DNA of 64,000 bases. It comes from Thalassospira mesophila. GTDB lineage: Bacteria; Pseudomonadota; Alphaproteobacteria; Rhodospirillales; Thalassospiraceae. The stretch covers positions 248,001 through 312,000 of the forward strand of contig NZ_JFKA01000002.1 in the NCBI RefSeq assembly GCF_002115755.1. The letters run 5' to 3'. Of the stretch, positions 8,993 through 18,407 are shown piece after piece. The translations under genes and the position numbers were made by a program. A model generated the notes under the pieces. It saw only the letters and a program-made list of their open reading frames with translations. It did no database searches and was not told where the DNA came from. Position 1 is the first letter of the stretch. Each line of letters starts with the position of its first letter.

Positions 8993-10009
8993 ATGGACGC
9001 GATTTTTCTGCAAATCCTGAACGGATTGGACAAGGGCGGGGCCTATGCCCTGATTGCCCTGGGTCTGACGCTGGTTTTCGGCACATTGGGTGTTGTCAAC
9101 TTTGCCCACGGCGCAATCTTTATGGTCGGCGCATTTTGTGCTGTCACGATGGAAAAAATCCTGACCATTTCGGCCAAGGTCAAGGACCCGTCAGTAACAT
9201 TTTTCGATGCCTACAAGGAAACGCCCTATCTGGAATTGTGGTTTGGCAAAACCGGATCGGCGATTATCGACTGGGTGGTGCCGATTTCCATTATTGTGTC
9301 GATCCCGGTGATGCTGGGGCTGGGCATTTTAATGGAACGCACCCTGATCCGTTATTTTTACAAACGCTCTCACGCCGAGCAAATTCTGGTAACTTTTGGC
9401 CTGGCAATTGTGTTGCAGGAACTGGTGAAAACCTTTTTCGGGGCCAATCCCATTCCGATCAGCGCGCCTGATATTGTCGCGGGCTCTGCCGCGATTGGCA
9501 GCTGGATCGGCTTAAGCGACGCGGTGGTTTATCCGTGGTGGCGCCTGATTTATCTGCTGTTTTCGGTTGTTATTATTTCGGGTGTGTTCTCGTTTCTTAA
9601 CTTTACCACCTACGGCATGGTGGTGCGCGCTGGCATGGCGGACCGCGAAACGGTTGAATTGCTGGGCATCGATATTGAACGCCGCTTTACCATTGTTTTT
9701 GGTTTGGCTGCCGTGGTTGCGGGCCTTGCCGGGGTTATGTACACGCCGATTTTGCCGCCTGATTACCATCAGGGCATGGACTTCCTTGTGTTGTCGTTTG
9801 TCGTGGTTGTTGTCGGGGGTATGGGGTCGTTGCGCGGTGCGGTTGCCGCCGGGTTCCTGCTGGGGATTTTGCAGTCCTTTTCCTCGATGACCGAGGTTAA
9901 ATCGATCATTCCGGGCATTGACCAGATTATTATTTACCTTGTCGCCGTGATTATCCTGCTGACCCGTCCGCGTGGACTGATGGGCCGCCGGGGCGTGATG
10001 GAGAACTGA
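8993..10009 (+). CDS. Branched-chain amino acid/amide ABC transporter permease, LivH type
   Basis: 338 residues with about eight membrane spans. The start ([20 protein letters not shown], then [22 protein letters not shown]) is the LivH signature, and [20 protein letters not shown] is the cytoplasmic loop that contacts the ATPases. Length is slightly above the usual 290-310 because of an insert at about residues 55-80 ([19 protein letters not shown]). It stands between the binding-protein gene (115 bases upstream, with a hairpin between) and the second permease one base downstream. It forms the membrane channel with the LivM-type partner. Confidence 0.93.
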   Translation: MDAIFLQILNGLDKGGAYALIALGLTLVFGTLGVVNFAHGAIFMVGAFCAVTMEKILTISAKVKDPSVTFFDAYKETPYLELWFGKTGSAIIDWVVPISIIVSIPVMLGLGILMERTLIRYFYKRSHAEQILVTFGLAIVLQELVKTFFGANPIPISAPDIVAGSAAIGSWIGLSDAVVYPWWRLIYLLFSVVIISGVFSFLNFTTYGMVVRAGMADRETVELLGIDIERRFTIVFGLAAVVAGLAGVMYTPILPPDYHQGMDFLVLSFVVVVVGGMGSLRGAVAAGFLLGILQSFSSMTEVKSIIPGIDQIIIYLVAVIILLTRPRGLMGRRGVMEN

Positions 10010-10010
10010 T

Positions 10011-11177
10011 ATGTCAAACACGCAAATCGCAACACCGCGGCAGGAACTGCTTTATATGGTTGTGCTGTCGGCTGTGGTGCTGACCATGCCGCTGTGGTTG
10101 CAACCTTTCGGGGCGGCTTACCCCGACCTGATGCAAAAATTCATGATTTTTGGCATTTTTGCCATTGGCTATAACATTCTGTTTGGGCTAACCGGCTATT
10201 TGTCCTTCGGGCATGCTGCCTTTTTAGGGGTGGGGTCCTATACGGCGGTCTGGTCGTTCAAACTTTTGTCGATGAATGTGGTTCCGGCGATTATTTTTGC
10301 GACGCTTTTGGCGGGGCTGTTTGCCTGGCTGATCGGCTTTGTATCGCTGCGCCGCTCAGGCATCTATTTTTCCATTCTGACACTGGCCTTCGCCCAGATG
10401 TCCTATAATCTGGCCTATTCGGTGCTCACCCCGATTACCAACGGCGAAACCGGCCTGCAATTAAATCAGGCTGACCCGCGCGTGATTGACCGCATGGCCG
10501 GGATCGAAGCCACATCGGGCCTGCCAAATACCAATCTGTTTGGGCTGGAGGGCACGGGCTATACCGGGTTTTACATATGCGCCATTATTCTGATCGTGGC
10601 GTTTTTTATCTCCATGCGTATTTTCCATTCGCCGTTTGGCATGAAGCTGCGCGCGATTAAATCCAACCAGACCCGCATGTCTTATACCGGTTATAATACC
10701 CGGCCCTATTTGCTGACCGCGTTTATTATTTCGGGCATGTATGCCGGTTTGGCCGGGTCACTTCTGGCCATGACCGATCCGCTGGCGGGTGCTGAACGCA
10801 TGCAATGGACGGCATCGGGTGAAGTGGTGCTGATGACTATTTTCGGCGGTGCGGGCACCCTTATTGGTCCGCTTCTTGGTACCGGGATCATCAAATATCT
10901 GGAAAACATCTTTTCGGCGTTTAACGATAGTGTGTTGCACAACATGTTTTCGTTTTTGCCCGACTGGCTGAACGACATTCTAACCGCCATCATCAGCCCG
11001 TTTGTGGGTGAAGGCTGGCAGTTGTTGCTCGGTATTGTCTTTATGCTGATCGTGATTTTCCTGCCAGGGGGCCTGATGGAAGGCTATGGCAAAATCAGCC
11101 GCATGATCCGTGATCGGCGTCAAAAACCTGCTGACGATGGATCTTCTGATACTCAACATTCCACCGGGGAGGTCTGA
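10011..11177 (+). CDS. Branched-chain amino acid/amide ABC transporter permease, LivM type
   Basis: 388 residues. [21 protein letters not shown] is the LivM family signature, and the loop [17 protein letters not shown] fits the ATPase-coupling helix. About nine or ten membrane spans, then a charged cytoplasmic tail rich in Asp and Ser (residues about 370-388). One base separates it from the LivH-type gene and three from the LivG-type gene, so the five genes form one tight operon. The middle loop between residues about 140 and 180 is longer than in E. coli LivM, as often seen in HAAT systems of alphaproteobacteria. Confidence 0.92.
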   Translation: MSNTQIATPRQELLYMVVLSAVVLTMPLWLQPFGAAYPDLMQKFMIFGIFAIGYNILFGLTGYLSFGHAAFLGVGSYTAVWSFKLLSMNVVPAIIFATLLAGLFAWLIGFVSLRRSGIYFSILTLAFAQMSYNLAYSVLTPITNGETGLQLNQADPRVIDRMAGIEATSGLPNTNLFGLEGTGYTGFYICAIILIVAFFISMRIFHSPFGMKLRAIKSNQTRMSYTGYNTRPYLLTAFIISGMYAGLAGSLLAMTDPLAGAERMQWTASGEVVLMTIFGGAGTLIGPLLGTGIIKYLENIFSAFNDSVLHNMFSFLPDWLNDILTAIISPFVGEGWQLLLGIVFMLIVIFLPGGLMEGYGKISRMIRDRRQKPADDGSSDTQHSTGEV

Positions 11178-11180
11178 TCG

Positions 11181-11942
11181 ATGGGTAATGTCATTCTTGA
11201 CGTCACCGACGTCAGCAAGTCTTTTGGTGGTTTGCAGGCCCTTAGCAACATCAATTTGCGGGTCGAGGAAGGCACCGTTCATGCCATTATCGGCCCGAAC
11301 GGGGCCGGGAAATCGACCTTTCTGAACGTGATTGTTGGCCGGCTTGCGCCCAGTCGCGGGCGGGTGTTGCTGGGCGATCAGGTTTTGACCGGCAAACAGC
11401 CCCACGAAATTAACCAGCTGGGTGTGGCGCGTGTGTTTCAGACGCCGGAAATTTTCCCGGACCTGACGCTTTTGCAAAACATCATGATCCCGGCCTTTGC
11501 CAAGCGCGATGGTCAGTTCAGTTTTGGTATTTTCAAAAGCCTGTTTGCCGAACGCGGTATTCGCGAGGAAGCCGAACATATCCTTGAAGATGTCGGCCTG
11601 ATTGCGGACCGCAACAAGGTTGCAGGGTCGATGTCACGCGGGGATAAACGCCGGCTGGAACTCGCCATGTGCCTTATTCAGGACCCCAAACTGTTTTTGC
11701 TTGATGAACCCACGGCGGGCATGTCGCGCCATGACACCAACAGCACGATTGAATTGCTGCAACGGATCAAGGAACGCGGCATGACCAAGATTATCATTGA
11801 ACACGACATGCATGTGGTGTTCAGCCTGGCCGATCGCATCAGTGTTCTGGCACAGGGGGCGATTATTGCCGAAGGCACACCCGAAGAAGTGCGCAACGAT
11901 CCCAAGGTTAAAGAAGCCTATCTCGGAGGAGAAACCCTATGA
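11181..11942 (+). CDS. ABC transporter ATP-binding protein, LivG type
   Basis: 253 residues. Walker A GPNGAGKST is at residues 38-46 and Walker B is LFLLDEPTAGMS. The signature is altered: MSRGDKRRLELAM stands where LSGGQQ is usual, a variation seen in urea and amide-type LivG proteins. H-loop His is in IIEHDMHVVFSLADRI. It pairs with the LivF-type subunit, whose start overlaps its stop by four bases (ATGA), which ties their translation together. Energises uptake through the two permeases. Confidence 0.93.
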   Translation: MGNVILDVTDVSKSFGGLQALSNINLRVEEGTVHAIIGPNGAGKSTFLNVIVGRLAPSRGRVLLGDQVLTGKQPHEINQLGVARVFQTPEIFPDLTLLQNIMIPAFAKRDGQFSFGIFKSLFAERGIREEAEHILEDVGLIADRNKVAGSMSRGDKRRLELAMCLIQDPKLFLLDEPTAGMSRHDTNSTIELLQRIKERGMTKIIIEHDMHVVFSLADRISVLAQGAIIAEGTPEEVRNDPKVKEAYLGGETL

Positions 11943-12694
11943 ATGCACAGGTGCCAACATCGAAGCCGGTTCCTGCACGCGGGTCGTCCCCGGCATTCTT
12001 TTCGGTGTGGGATATTCACGCCTATTACGGCGAAAGCTATATCGTGCAAGGGGTTAGTTTTGACATTCGCGAAGGCGAAATTATTGCCCTTCTGGGGCGC
12101 AACGGGGCGGGTAAAACATCGACCTTGCGCGCCCTTGCCCGGATGTCAAACCCCGAGCTGAAACACGGGGAAATCTGGCTCGATCACCAGCCGCTTCACG
12201 AAATGAAATCGTGGCAAGCCGCCCGTCTTGGGCTGCAACTTGTCCCCGAAGACCGCAGTATTATTCCCGGTTTGACGGTGGAGCAAAATCTGGAGCTGGC
12301 CCAGATCGCCCCGCCACATGGCTGGAGCATCGAGCGGATTTACGAACTGTTTCCCCGCCTTGGCGAACGTCGCTTGCAAGAGGCGATTACGCTTTCAGGG
12401 GGCGAGCAGCAAATGTTGGCGATTGGCCGTGCGCTGGCACGCGATATCAAGATTTTGCTGTTAGATGAGCCTTATGAAGGACTGGCCCCGGTCATTGTGC
12501 AGGAAATTGAAAAGACCCTGCAAAATGTCAAGGAGCTGGGGATTACCACCATCATTGTCGAGCAAAACGCCATTGCCGCCCTGAAACTGGCAGACCGCGC
12601 CATTATCATGGATGCCGGGCAGGTGGTGTTTGATGGTACGTCGCAAGAGGTGCTTGATGACCCGGAATTGCGCGATCAGTATCTGGCAATTTAG
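11939..12694 (+). CDS. ABC transporter ATP-binding protein, LivF type
   Basis: 251 residues with Walker A GRNGAGKTS, a canonical LSGGEQQ signature and Walker B ILLLDEPYEGLAP. An N-terminal extension of about 20 residues rich in Pro and Ser (VPTSKPVPARGSSPAFF) precedes the core. The start codon lies inside the end of the LivG-type gene and has GGAGG upstream. It is the last gene of the operon and is followed by a strong terminator. Confidence 0.93.
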   Translation: MNAQVPTSKPVPARGSSPAFFSVWDIHAYYGESYIVQGVSFDIREGEIIALLGRNGAGKTSTLRALARMSNPELKHGEIWLDHQPLHEMKSWQAARLGLQLVPEDRSIIPGLTVEQNLELAQIAPPHGWSIERIYELFPRLGERRLQEAITLSGGEQQMLAIGRALARDIKILLLDEPYEGLAPVIVQEIEKTLQNVKELGITTIIVEQNAIAALKLADRAIIMDAGQVVFDGTSQEVLDDPELRDQYLAI

Positions 12695-12746
12695 GTTCGG
12701 CAGTTGCCATAAATATTACCCGGTTCGGGGAGCCCGCAAATGCGGC

Positions 12747-12787
12747 AGGGGAGCAAGTGTCGGGGGACGCTTGCTTCCCCTTTTTTT
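12747..12787 (+). terminator. Rho-independent terminator of the ABC operon
   Basis: AGGGGAGCAAGTGTC pairs with GACGCTTGCTTCCCCT (one bulge, one wobble) around GGGG, followed by seven T residues. It lies 52 bases after the LivF-type stop. Confidence 0.9.
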
Positions 12788-12848
12788 GCGAGGTGGTGGC
12801 AATCTGTTGGCAATCTCGTTGCGGGAATTGCGGCAAGGGGGCATGCGG

Positions 12849-13118
12849 TTACTGTCTCTGTTCCTGCCCGCTATCTTTTCGCCCGGTTTTACAAACCCGG
12901 TCGATTTCGTCGCGCGACAGGCCAATATCGTGCAACAGATGTGCCGGGGCATTGCGTAACCAGGCGGCATCGCGGGCAATTTTGCGGTGTTTTAGCCATT
13001 TTTGCTCCAAAAAGTGAAGCCAGCCCCAAATGGATGATGCATCGCGCATGCCGACACCGGGCCGGTTGCCGCCAAGGGTGTTAACGTTGCGAAGGGTGGT
13101 TGGCATATATCCAGACAT
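12849..13118 (-). CDS. DUF1127-family small protein
   Basis: 89 residues. The core WLRNAPAHLLHDIGLSRDEID is the DUF1127 pattern (L..L.D.GL.R.EI) and is flanked by basic residues. Most DUF1127 proteins are 45-70 residues, so this one carries an N-terminal extension of about 35 residues with no recognisable motif. Some family members bind RNA and affect phosphate, carbon and small-RNA-dependent regulation in alphaproteobacteria. It is convergent with the ABC operon and divergent from the Lrp gene; GGGAG lies about nine bases before the ATG. Confidence 0.82.
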   Translation of the reverse strand: MSGYMPTTLRNVNTLGGNRPGVGMRDASSIWGWLHFLEQKWLKHRKIARDAAWLRNAPAHLLHDIGLSRDEIDRVCKTGRKDSGQEQRQ

Positions 13119-13324
13119 GGCGCTGGCTCCCAGTTTGCTAATGAAGGACCGGAATATGTCCGACCCGTCCTCAAATTAGGGTTTTGCCTGCGCGAAGGGG
13201 GCGCAAAGTTTGGGGTTTTACGCGACAATTTCGCAAATTTTCGTAAAAAACGATTTCTTTTCGCATCCACCTTCGGCCATTGTTTGCCCGAGCAGAAAAC
13301 ATCGATTTCGGGGGTTAAATCATC

Positions 13325-13762
13325 GTGGCTGAGCTCGATAAATTCGATCACCGATTGCTGGAATTATTACAGGAAAACGCCCGGCTGACCGGAAGCGCGC
13401 TTGCGCAGCAGGTAGGGTTATCCTCGGCGGCCTGTTTGCGCCGGGTGCAGCGGTTGCGCGAAAGCGGTGTTATCGAACGCGACATTGCGGTTATTAACCC
13501 GCGTGTGTTTGGCAAACGCATGACGGTGGTGGTCTTGGTTACCCTTAATAACGACCGACCGGACCGGTATAATTTGCTGCGCGCCGAGCTGGCAAAGGCC
13601 CCGGAAGTTGTGCAATGCGACCATGTTACCGGCGCGCATGACATTGTTTTGCGCGTCAAGGTCGCTGATATGGAAGACTATAGCGCCTTTGTCGATCGGG
13701 TTTTGGTCCAGCCCTATATCAAGCGTTATGAAAGTCTGGCCGTGCTTGGGGTGATTAAATAA
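13325..13762 (+). CDS. Lrp/AsnC-family transcriptional regulator
   Basis: 145 residues. N-terminal helix-turn-helix (DKFDHRLLELLQENARLTG, LAQQVGLSSAACLRRVQRLR) and a C-terminal RAM ligand domain (VVQCDHVTGAHDIVLRVKV). The start is GTG at 13325; no ATG exists between it and the HTH. Length is typical. It stands alone, with a DUF1127 gene on one side and a LacI regulator on the other, and its target cannot be deduced. Family members usually respond to amino acids. Confidence 0.92.
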   Translation: MAELDKFDHRLLELLQENARLTGSALAQQVGLSSAACLRRVQRLRESGVIERDIAVINPRVFGKRMTVVVLVTLNNDRPDRYNLLRAELAKAPEVVQCDHVTGAHDIVLRVKVADMEDYSAFVDRVLVQPYIKRYESLAVLGVIK

Positions 13763-13809
13763 CTCATTTCGGTTTCGGCGGTGCGATATGGCAGGGTGAG
13801 GCGGTGGCG

Positions 13810-13833
13810 CAACTGCAACCGCAACCGCAACCG
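13810..13833. repeat. Short tandem repeat, four CAACYG units
   Basis: CAACTG followed by three CAACCG copies lies in the short gap between the Lrp stop and the 3' end of the LacI gene. It is non-coding. No function is suggested. Confidence 0.6.
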
Positions 13834-13837
13834 CTGA

Positions 13838-14899
13838 TCACGATGTCATGCGCCGGGTTGTTTCGCGCAACGTAAGCGTGAGGGGCAGGCGGATGGTGCG
13901 GGGATGGTTTGCTGTTGCGTCAACATCAGTATCGCCATCGTTATTTTCCGGCGCGGTTTTATGGATGATTTCATCGGCAATAACCTTGGCAATGTCATCA
14001 GCGGGCAGGCCCCAGCTGGTAAGCCGGTAGGCGGCCCAGTCGCCCATCGGGTTGTTGTCGATGCCAATTACGGCAAGGTCGTTTGGGATGCGGATGCCAA
14101 GGGCACGCGCGGCGTCAATCGCGCCAAGGGCCATGCCGTCATTGCTGCTGAAAATGGCATCGGGCGGGTCCATGCTGCCCAACATTTTAAGGGCGGCCTG
14201 ATAGCCGCTGTCATGGCCATAGTCGCCTTTTTCAAAAGCATGAATTTCCAGCCCGGCCTCATGAAGAACATGGGATAGCCCGGCATGGCGTTCGCGGTCG
14301 GAAAAGGCGTTATGCCGGGTGCCGATATAGGCAATTTTGCGATGCCCGCTGCGCAGTAAATAACGCCCTGCCGCCTGTGCCGCGGCAACATTGTCATAAA
14401 TGATGCAGCATGTGTCGGGCACATCCACCACCCGGCCAAACAGGATCAAACGGGTGCCAATGCGCGTACAGCGTTCGGCGGCCTGCTGGCCGACGGTACC
14501 AGCAAAAACCACGGCGGCTTCGACCTGATAGGACAGCGCTTCGAGCAGGCTGTCATCGGCCACGCGGGTTGCGGGCACCGGCACCAGCAAAACCCGTTTG
14601 CCCAGTTCGGCCAGCTTGCAGGTCACCGCCTCGATCAGCAGCGAATCATGGGGCGATGCCATCGGCCCAATGATCAAGGCCACCAGCGACGATCCCCCGC
14701 CAATCAGGCTGCGCGCCAGGGCATTGGGAAGATATCCCAGGTCCTTGGCAGCGATATGAACCTTTTTTCGGATGGTTTCGGACACATAGGCACCCGGGGT
14801 AAAGCTGCGCGATACCGCAGACCGTGACACACCGGCCCGTTCGGCCACATCACGCGAGGTAACCTTGTGTTTTGTCTGGTCTTTTTTGGCGGTGTTCAT
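13838..14899 (-). CDS. LacI-family transcriptional regulator
   Basis: 353 residues. LacI helix-turn-helix and hinge at residues about 12-65 (VTSRDVAERAGVSRSAVSR; LGYLPNALARSLIGG), then a periplasmic-binding-like sensor domain (DAIFSSNDGMALGAIDAARALG; VIGIDNNPMGDW). It is divergent from the ABC importer operon that begins at 15147 and very probably controls it. A TGCACTCGTGTGCA near-palindrome with a central CG lies 43 bases before that operon's start. The linker near the C-terminus is Asp/Asn-rich (PENNDGDTDVD), which is unusual but outside the core. Confidence 0.93.
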   Translation of the reverse strand: MNTAKKDQTKHKVTSRDVAERAGVSRSAVSRSFTPGAYVSETIRKKVHIAAKDLGYLPNALARSLIGGGSSLVALIIGPMASPHDSLLIEAVTCKLAELGKRVLLVPVPATRVADDSLLEALSYQVEAAVVFAGTVGQQAAERCTRIGTRLILFGRVVDVPDTCCIIYDNVAAAQAAGRYLLRSGHRKIAYIGTRHNAFSDRERHAGLSHVLHEAGLEIHAFEKGDYGHDSGYQAALKMLGSMDPPDAIFSSNDGMALGAIDAARALGIRIPNDLAVIGIDNNPMGDWAAYRLTSWGLPADDIAKVIADEIIHKTAPENNDGDTDVDATANHPRTIRLPLTLTLRETTRRMTS

Positions 14900-15090
14900 G
14901 GCGATGAATGATCACTTATGCATAAAAAATGAAATCGTATTCAGGTTATGGAACAGGACGCACGGACCGGCAAGGAAAAACCCCACAAAAACGGCAATTA
15001 TTCTCAAATTATCAGGGTTTTTCGGCGCGAACATGATGTCAAAAAACTTTCGTTCCGGTGTCATTTAATTGTTACCAACGCCCGATAATC

Positions 15091-15104
15091 TGCACTCGTG
15101 TGCA
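15091..15104. promoter_or_regulatory. Candidate LacI-type operator
   Basis: TGCACTCGTGTGCA matches its own reverse complement at 12 of 14 positions and has the central CG common in LacI-family sites. It lies between the divergent LacI gene and the ABC operon it probably controls. Confidence 0.45.
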
Positions 15105-15146
15105 CAACAGGTTTGCGCAGTGTTTAACCGGGGCAGGGGGTTTGGG

Positions 15147-16283
15147 ATGGCGTCGCTTTTATCTGTGCAGAATGTGTCGGCCAGTTATGGTCGCCAGCGG
15201 GTTCTGGATGGCGTTTCGCTGGAATTACCCGAAAGCGGCTTTCTGGCCCTGCTGGGGCGGTCTGGCTGTGGCAAGACAACGCTGTTGCGCGTGATTGGCG
15301 GCTTCATCGCACCCGCCCATGGCCGGGTTTTAATTGACGGGCAGGATATGACATCCCTGCCGCCGGAAAAACGCCCCACCGCCATGGTGTTTCAGTCTTA
15401 TGCCCTGTGGCCGCATATGACAGTGCATGGCAACCTTGCCTACGGGTTGCGGTTGCGCGGCATGGGCAAGGCCGAAATAACCCGCCGCATCGATGAAATT
15501 CTGGCTCTTTTGCAGCTTGATAATCTGGCCGACCGCAATGTAACCGCCCTTTCGGGTGGGCAACGCCAGCGGGTTGCGCTGGGGCGCGCTCTGGCCGTGG
15601 CACCGCGTTTGCTGCTGCTTGACGAACCATTATCCAATCTGGATGCCCGCATTCGTTTGGACCTGCGCCACGAAATCCGCTCGTTGTTAAAACGTCTGGG
15701 CATTACCGCGGTTCATGTGACCCATGATCGCGAAGAAGCCATGGTGATGGCCGATCAACTGGCCCTGATGAATGACGGGCAGATTGTTCAGTTTGGCGCA
15801 CCCGCTGCTCTTTATGATCATCCGGCCAACAGCTTTGTGGCCGATTTCATGGGGGCCAGCAACGTCATCACCGTTGATCTTGCCGTGTCGGGGGGGATGG
15901 CAATGATCGGCGGTGATGATGCCTGCCCGCGCCGCGAAATTGCCGATGCCACGCTTGTTCGCGCCGCATCGCAAGGGGCACGCAGGCTCGATATTCGGTT
16001 CCGGTCGGTTTCTGCCCGGCTAAGCGAATGCGGGGATGCCAAGACACCGGCAGCCGCAGCGGCGGTTGCACCCGGTGCAAACGCGGGGCTGCATTTAAAC
16101 GGCACCATCGAACAGGTTACCTATCCCGGGGATGTTTATCGCCATGCCGTCAATATTGGTGGGCGCAGCGTCCTGATTGACGATGCCAAACGGTTTGAAG
16201 AAGGCTGCAAGGTATCGGTTTTCATGCCCTTCGGGGCTTTCCATCTGTTCCCGCGTATCGATGAGCAATCGCGCGCAGCCTAG
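15147..16283 (+). CDS. ABC importer ATP-binding protein with TOBE domain (PotA/FbpC type)
   Basis: 378 residues. Walker A GRSGCGKTT at residues 37-45, signature LSGGQRQRVALGRAL, Walker B LLLLDEPLSNLD, H-loop in VHVTHDREEAMVMAD. The C-terminal third (about 245-375) is a TOBE-like region (GTIEQVTYPGDVYRHAVNIGG). I took ATG 15147 because a GGGGCAGGGGG run precedes it and family homology starts right there; an in-frame start at 15069 would add 26 unlikely residues. First gene of a five-gene operon with binding protein, two permeases and a metallo-hydrolase. The class covers iron, polyamine, phosphonate and other substrates. Confidence 0.92.
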   Translation: MASLLSVQNVSASYGRQRVLDGVSLELPESGFLALLGRSGCGKTTLLRVIGGFIAPAHGRVLIDGQDMTSLPPEKRPTAMVFQSYALWPHMTVHGNLAYGLRLRGMGKAEITRRIDEILALLQLDNLADRNVTALSGGQRQRVALGRALAVAPRLLLLDEPLSNLDARIRLDLRHEIRSLLKRLGITAVHVTHDREEAMVMADQLALMNDGQIVQFGAPAALYDHPANSFVADFMGASNVITVDLAVSGGMAMIGGDDACPRREIADATLVRAASQGARRLDIRFRSVSARLSECGDAKTPAAAAAVAPGANAGLHLNGTIEQVTYPGDVYRHAVNIGGRSVLIDDAKRFEEGCKVSVFMPFGAFHLFPRIDEQSRAA

Positions 16284-16335
16284 GGTTTCCCCTTTGGCCG
16301 GGAGCACCAATCCGCCTAACAGGAGGTCTGAACCA

Positions 16336-17478
16336 ATGAAGTTGACGACATTTTCCGTTGCCGGCGTTATGGCGCTTGCATTTGTATCCTCGGCGCAGGC
16401 AGAAACCGTTTTGACGGTGGCAACCGCCGGTTCGCAAAACATGGCCGATTACGTAACCGATTTTCTGGCCCCGAAATTTCATGAAACCCACCCCGATGTC
16501 ACCATCCGCGTAATTGGCACTGGGCCGGGCGATGCCGGCTCAAACGCCATTGTTGAACGGCTTGAAGCCCAGAAAGGTGCCAATGCCGCATCTGATATCG
16601 ATGTGGCAGTTGTGCATCAAAAGGCTGTCGGCGGCATGGTTTCCAGTGATCTTCTGGAAAAATACACCGCCAAAGCCGACACCGCGAAACTGGTTTCGTC
16701 GGACGCCGCAAAAAATGCCCTTGGTGTGAATGTCGAGGGATATGTCCTGCCGATGTTCCAGTCCCAGACCGCGTTTGCCTATAACCCCGATCTGGTGGCC
16801 AATCCGCCGAAATCTTATGACGAACTGGTGGGCTGGGCCAAAGAAAACCCCAAGGCGTTTGGTTATAACGGCATTCGCAATGGCATGTCGGGTGTGTCGT
16901 TTGTTGCGGGCTGGATGTATGCCTTTACCGGCGAAGAAAGCCAGATGGTCAATGGTCCGTTCAAGGAAAGCCTGGTCGGCGATGCCAAGTGGAACGGTGC
17001 CATGGCAGGCCTTAAATCCTTCAACGAAAATGTCACTTTTACCCCGGGCAATGCCGGGACGCTTGATATGCTTAATCGTGGTGAAATTGCCGTGGGCCCG
17101 GTCTGGGTTGATATGTTTTACAGTTGGCAGGCGGACGGTCGTTTGAACCCGAATGTCAAATTGTTACTGCCCAAACCGGGCATGCCGGGCCAGCCGATGT
17201 ATTATGTGGTTCCGGCCAAAAGCGAACATCAGGACCTGGCGGTCGAGTTTATCGAACTGGCGACCAGCCCGGAAATTCAGGCCAAGGGTATTGTTGAAAA
17301 ATTCAACTGGTATCCGGGCATCGATGCCAAATATCTGGAAGGTCATCTTGATCAGGCCGCATGGGACAAGCTGTTCACCGACATCAAGCCCGAAGAGCTG
17401 TCTGAACGGGCAAAAGCCTTTCCGATTGCCCCTTATTTCAATGCGATGCTGACGTCTTATGAAAAGAACGTCGAATAA
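16336..17478 (+). CDS. Extracellular solute-binding protein (PotD/Fbp-like)
   Basis: 380 residues with a signal peptide ending in SSAQA. The mature part (ETVLTVATAGSQNMADYVTD; YVLPMFQSQTAFAYNPDLV; LNRGEIAVGPVWVDMFYSW) has the type II binding fold of the family 1/8 solute-binding proteins. Start at ATG 16336 behind AGGAGG. The ligand is unknown. A trailing metallo-beta-lactamase hydrolase gene and a LacI regulator argue for an organic, possibly phosphorylated, carbon compound rather than iron, but that is inference. Confidence 0.9.
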   Translation: MKLTTFSVAGVMALAFVSSAQAETVLTVATAGSQNMADYVTDFLAPKFHETHPDVTIRVIGTGPGDAGSNAIVERLEAQKGANAASDIDVAVVHQKAVGGMVSSDLLEKYTAKADTAKLVSSDAAKNALGVNVEGYVLPMFQSQTAFAYNPDLVANPPKSYDELVGWAKENPKAFGYNGIRNGMSGVSFVAGWMYAFTGEESQMVNGPFKESLVGDAKWNGAMAGLKSFNENVTFTPGNAGTLDMLNRGEIAVGPVWVDMFYSWQADGRLNPNVKLLLPKPGMPGQPMYYVVPAKSEHQDLAVEFIELATSPEIQAKGIVEKFNWYPGIDAKYLEGHLDQAAWDKLFTDIKPEELSERAKAFPIAPYFNAMLTSYEKNVE

Positions 17479-17492
17479 GGCTGCTTCCCTGT

Positions 17493-17525
17493 ATTGCCCG
17501 CTGCAGCGTGACTGTGGCGGGCAAT
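17493..17525 (+). promoter_or_regulatory. Intercistronic hairpin after the binding-protein gene
   Basis: ATTGCCCGC and GCGGGCAAT form a nine-base stem, 14 bases after the stop codon, followed by GCTGCTTTTG. It resembles an attenuator or mRNA stabiliser. It also places the GTG at 17508, a possible permease start, inside the loop, which favours the later ATG at 17556. Confidence 0.6.
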
Positions 17526-17555
17526 GCTGCTTTTGTGTCTTGGGTGGATAAGGTT

Positions 17556-18407
17556 ATGAATTCTTCCCGGTTTGCCGGCTTTTTGCTGGTACTTCCGGCC
17601 CTGACCGTGATCGGGGTCATGTTTATATATCCGCTGTCCTATTCATTTGTGGATGCGTTTATTGTGCCCGCCAAAGATGGCGGTGCGGCGCAGTTTTCCT
17701 TGCAGAATTTTGCAACCGCATTGTCGCTTTATGGCGACGATATTTTATTTACCATCGTTATTGTCGGTATTTCGGCATGTCTGATTGCGCTGGGGTCCAT
17801 CCTGATCGGCGGGTATCTGACGCTGGGGGAAAACCGGTTTTTTGTGCGCGTTCTGGCCGCCCTTTATCGCTGGCCCTTGTTTATTCCCTTTATTGTTGCC
17901 GCCCAGTGCATGCGGACTTTTCTGGCCAAAAACGGGCTGATGAACGGGGTGCTGGTGGAAGCCGGTATATTAACACCGTTGCAAACCATCGGCTTTCTCG
18001 ACTGGCGCGGCATTATTATTACCTTTGTCTGGAAGCAATTACCGTTTGTGACCTTGCTGGTGGCAGGGGCCATGGCCGCGCTGGACCGATCCACCATTGA
18101 TGCCGGGCGCGATGTGGGCGCAGGGCGGTTGCGCATTTTGTTTCAGATTATTGTACCGCAAATCATGCCAACCCTGATTGTGGCTCTGGTTTTGTCGATT
18201 GTGATTATGATGTCGGTTCTTTCGGTGCCGGTCATGATCAGCGGACACAGCCCGACCATGATCACCGTGGAAATGGCGTTTCGGGTTAATTCCTATAACG
18301 ATTACGGCACGGCTAATGCGCTGGGGGTGATTTCCTATTGTATCACCGGGGCCATTGCCTGGGTTTATTTGCGCCGTGGCGTTAAACAAGGGGGCAAACC
18401 GGTATGA
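17556..18407 (+). CDS. ABC importer permease, first subunit
   Basis: About 283 residues with six membrane spans. The cytoplasmic EAA-like loop reads DRSTIDAGRDVGAGRLRILFQIIVPQI, the site that docks to the ATPase. The start is uncertain: ATG 17556 (after GGATAAGG) gives the usual short N-terminus, while GTG 17508 would add 16 residues but falls in a hairpin. The next gene starts inside its stop (ATGA), so the two permeases are translated together. Confidence 0.9.
   Translation: MNSSRFAGFLLVLPALTVIGVMFIYPLSYSFVDAFIVPAKDGGAAQFSLQNFATALSLYGDDILFTIVIVGISACLIALGSILIGGYLTLGENRFFVRVLAALYRWPLFIPFIVAAQCMRTFLAKNGLMNGVLVEAGILTPLQTIGFLDWRGIIITFVWKQLPFVTLLVAGAMAALDRSTIDAGRDVGAGRLRILFQIIVPQIMPTLIVALVLSIVIMMSVLSVPVMISGHSPTMITVEMAFRVNSYNDYGTANALGVISYCITGAIAWVYLRRGVKQGGKPV

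Noticed and set aside
13810-13833. CAACYG repeats as a possible CRISPR or phase-variable tract
   Set aside because: Only four six-base units, outside any gene and away from any recognisable promoter; no spacers.
17508-17555. GTG start for the first permease of the LacI-linked importer
   Set aside because: It lies in the loop of a nine-base hairpin and adds a non-conserved extension; ATG 17556 fits better.
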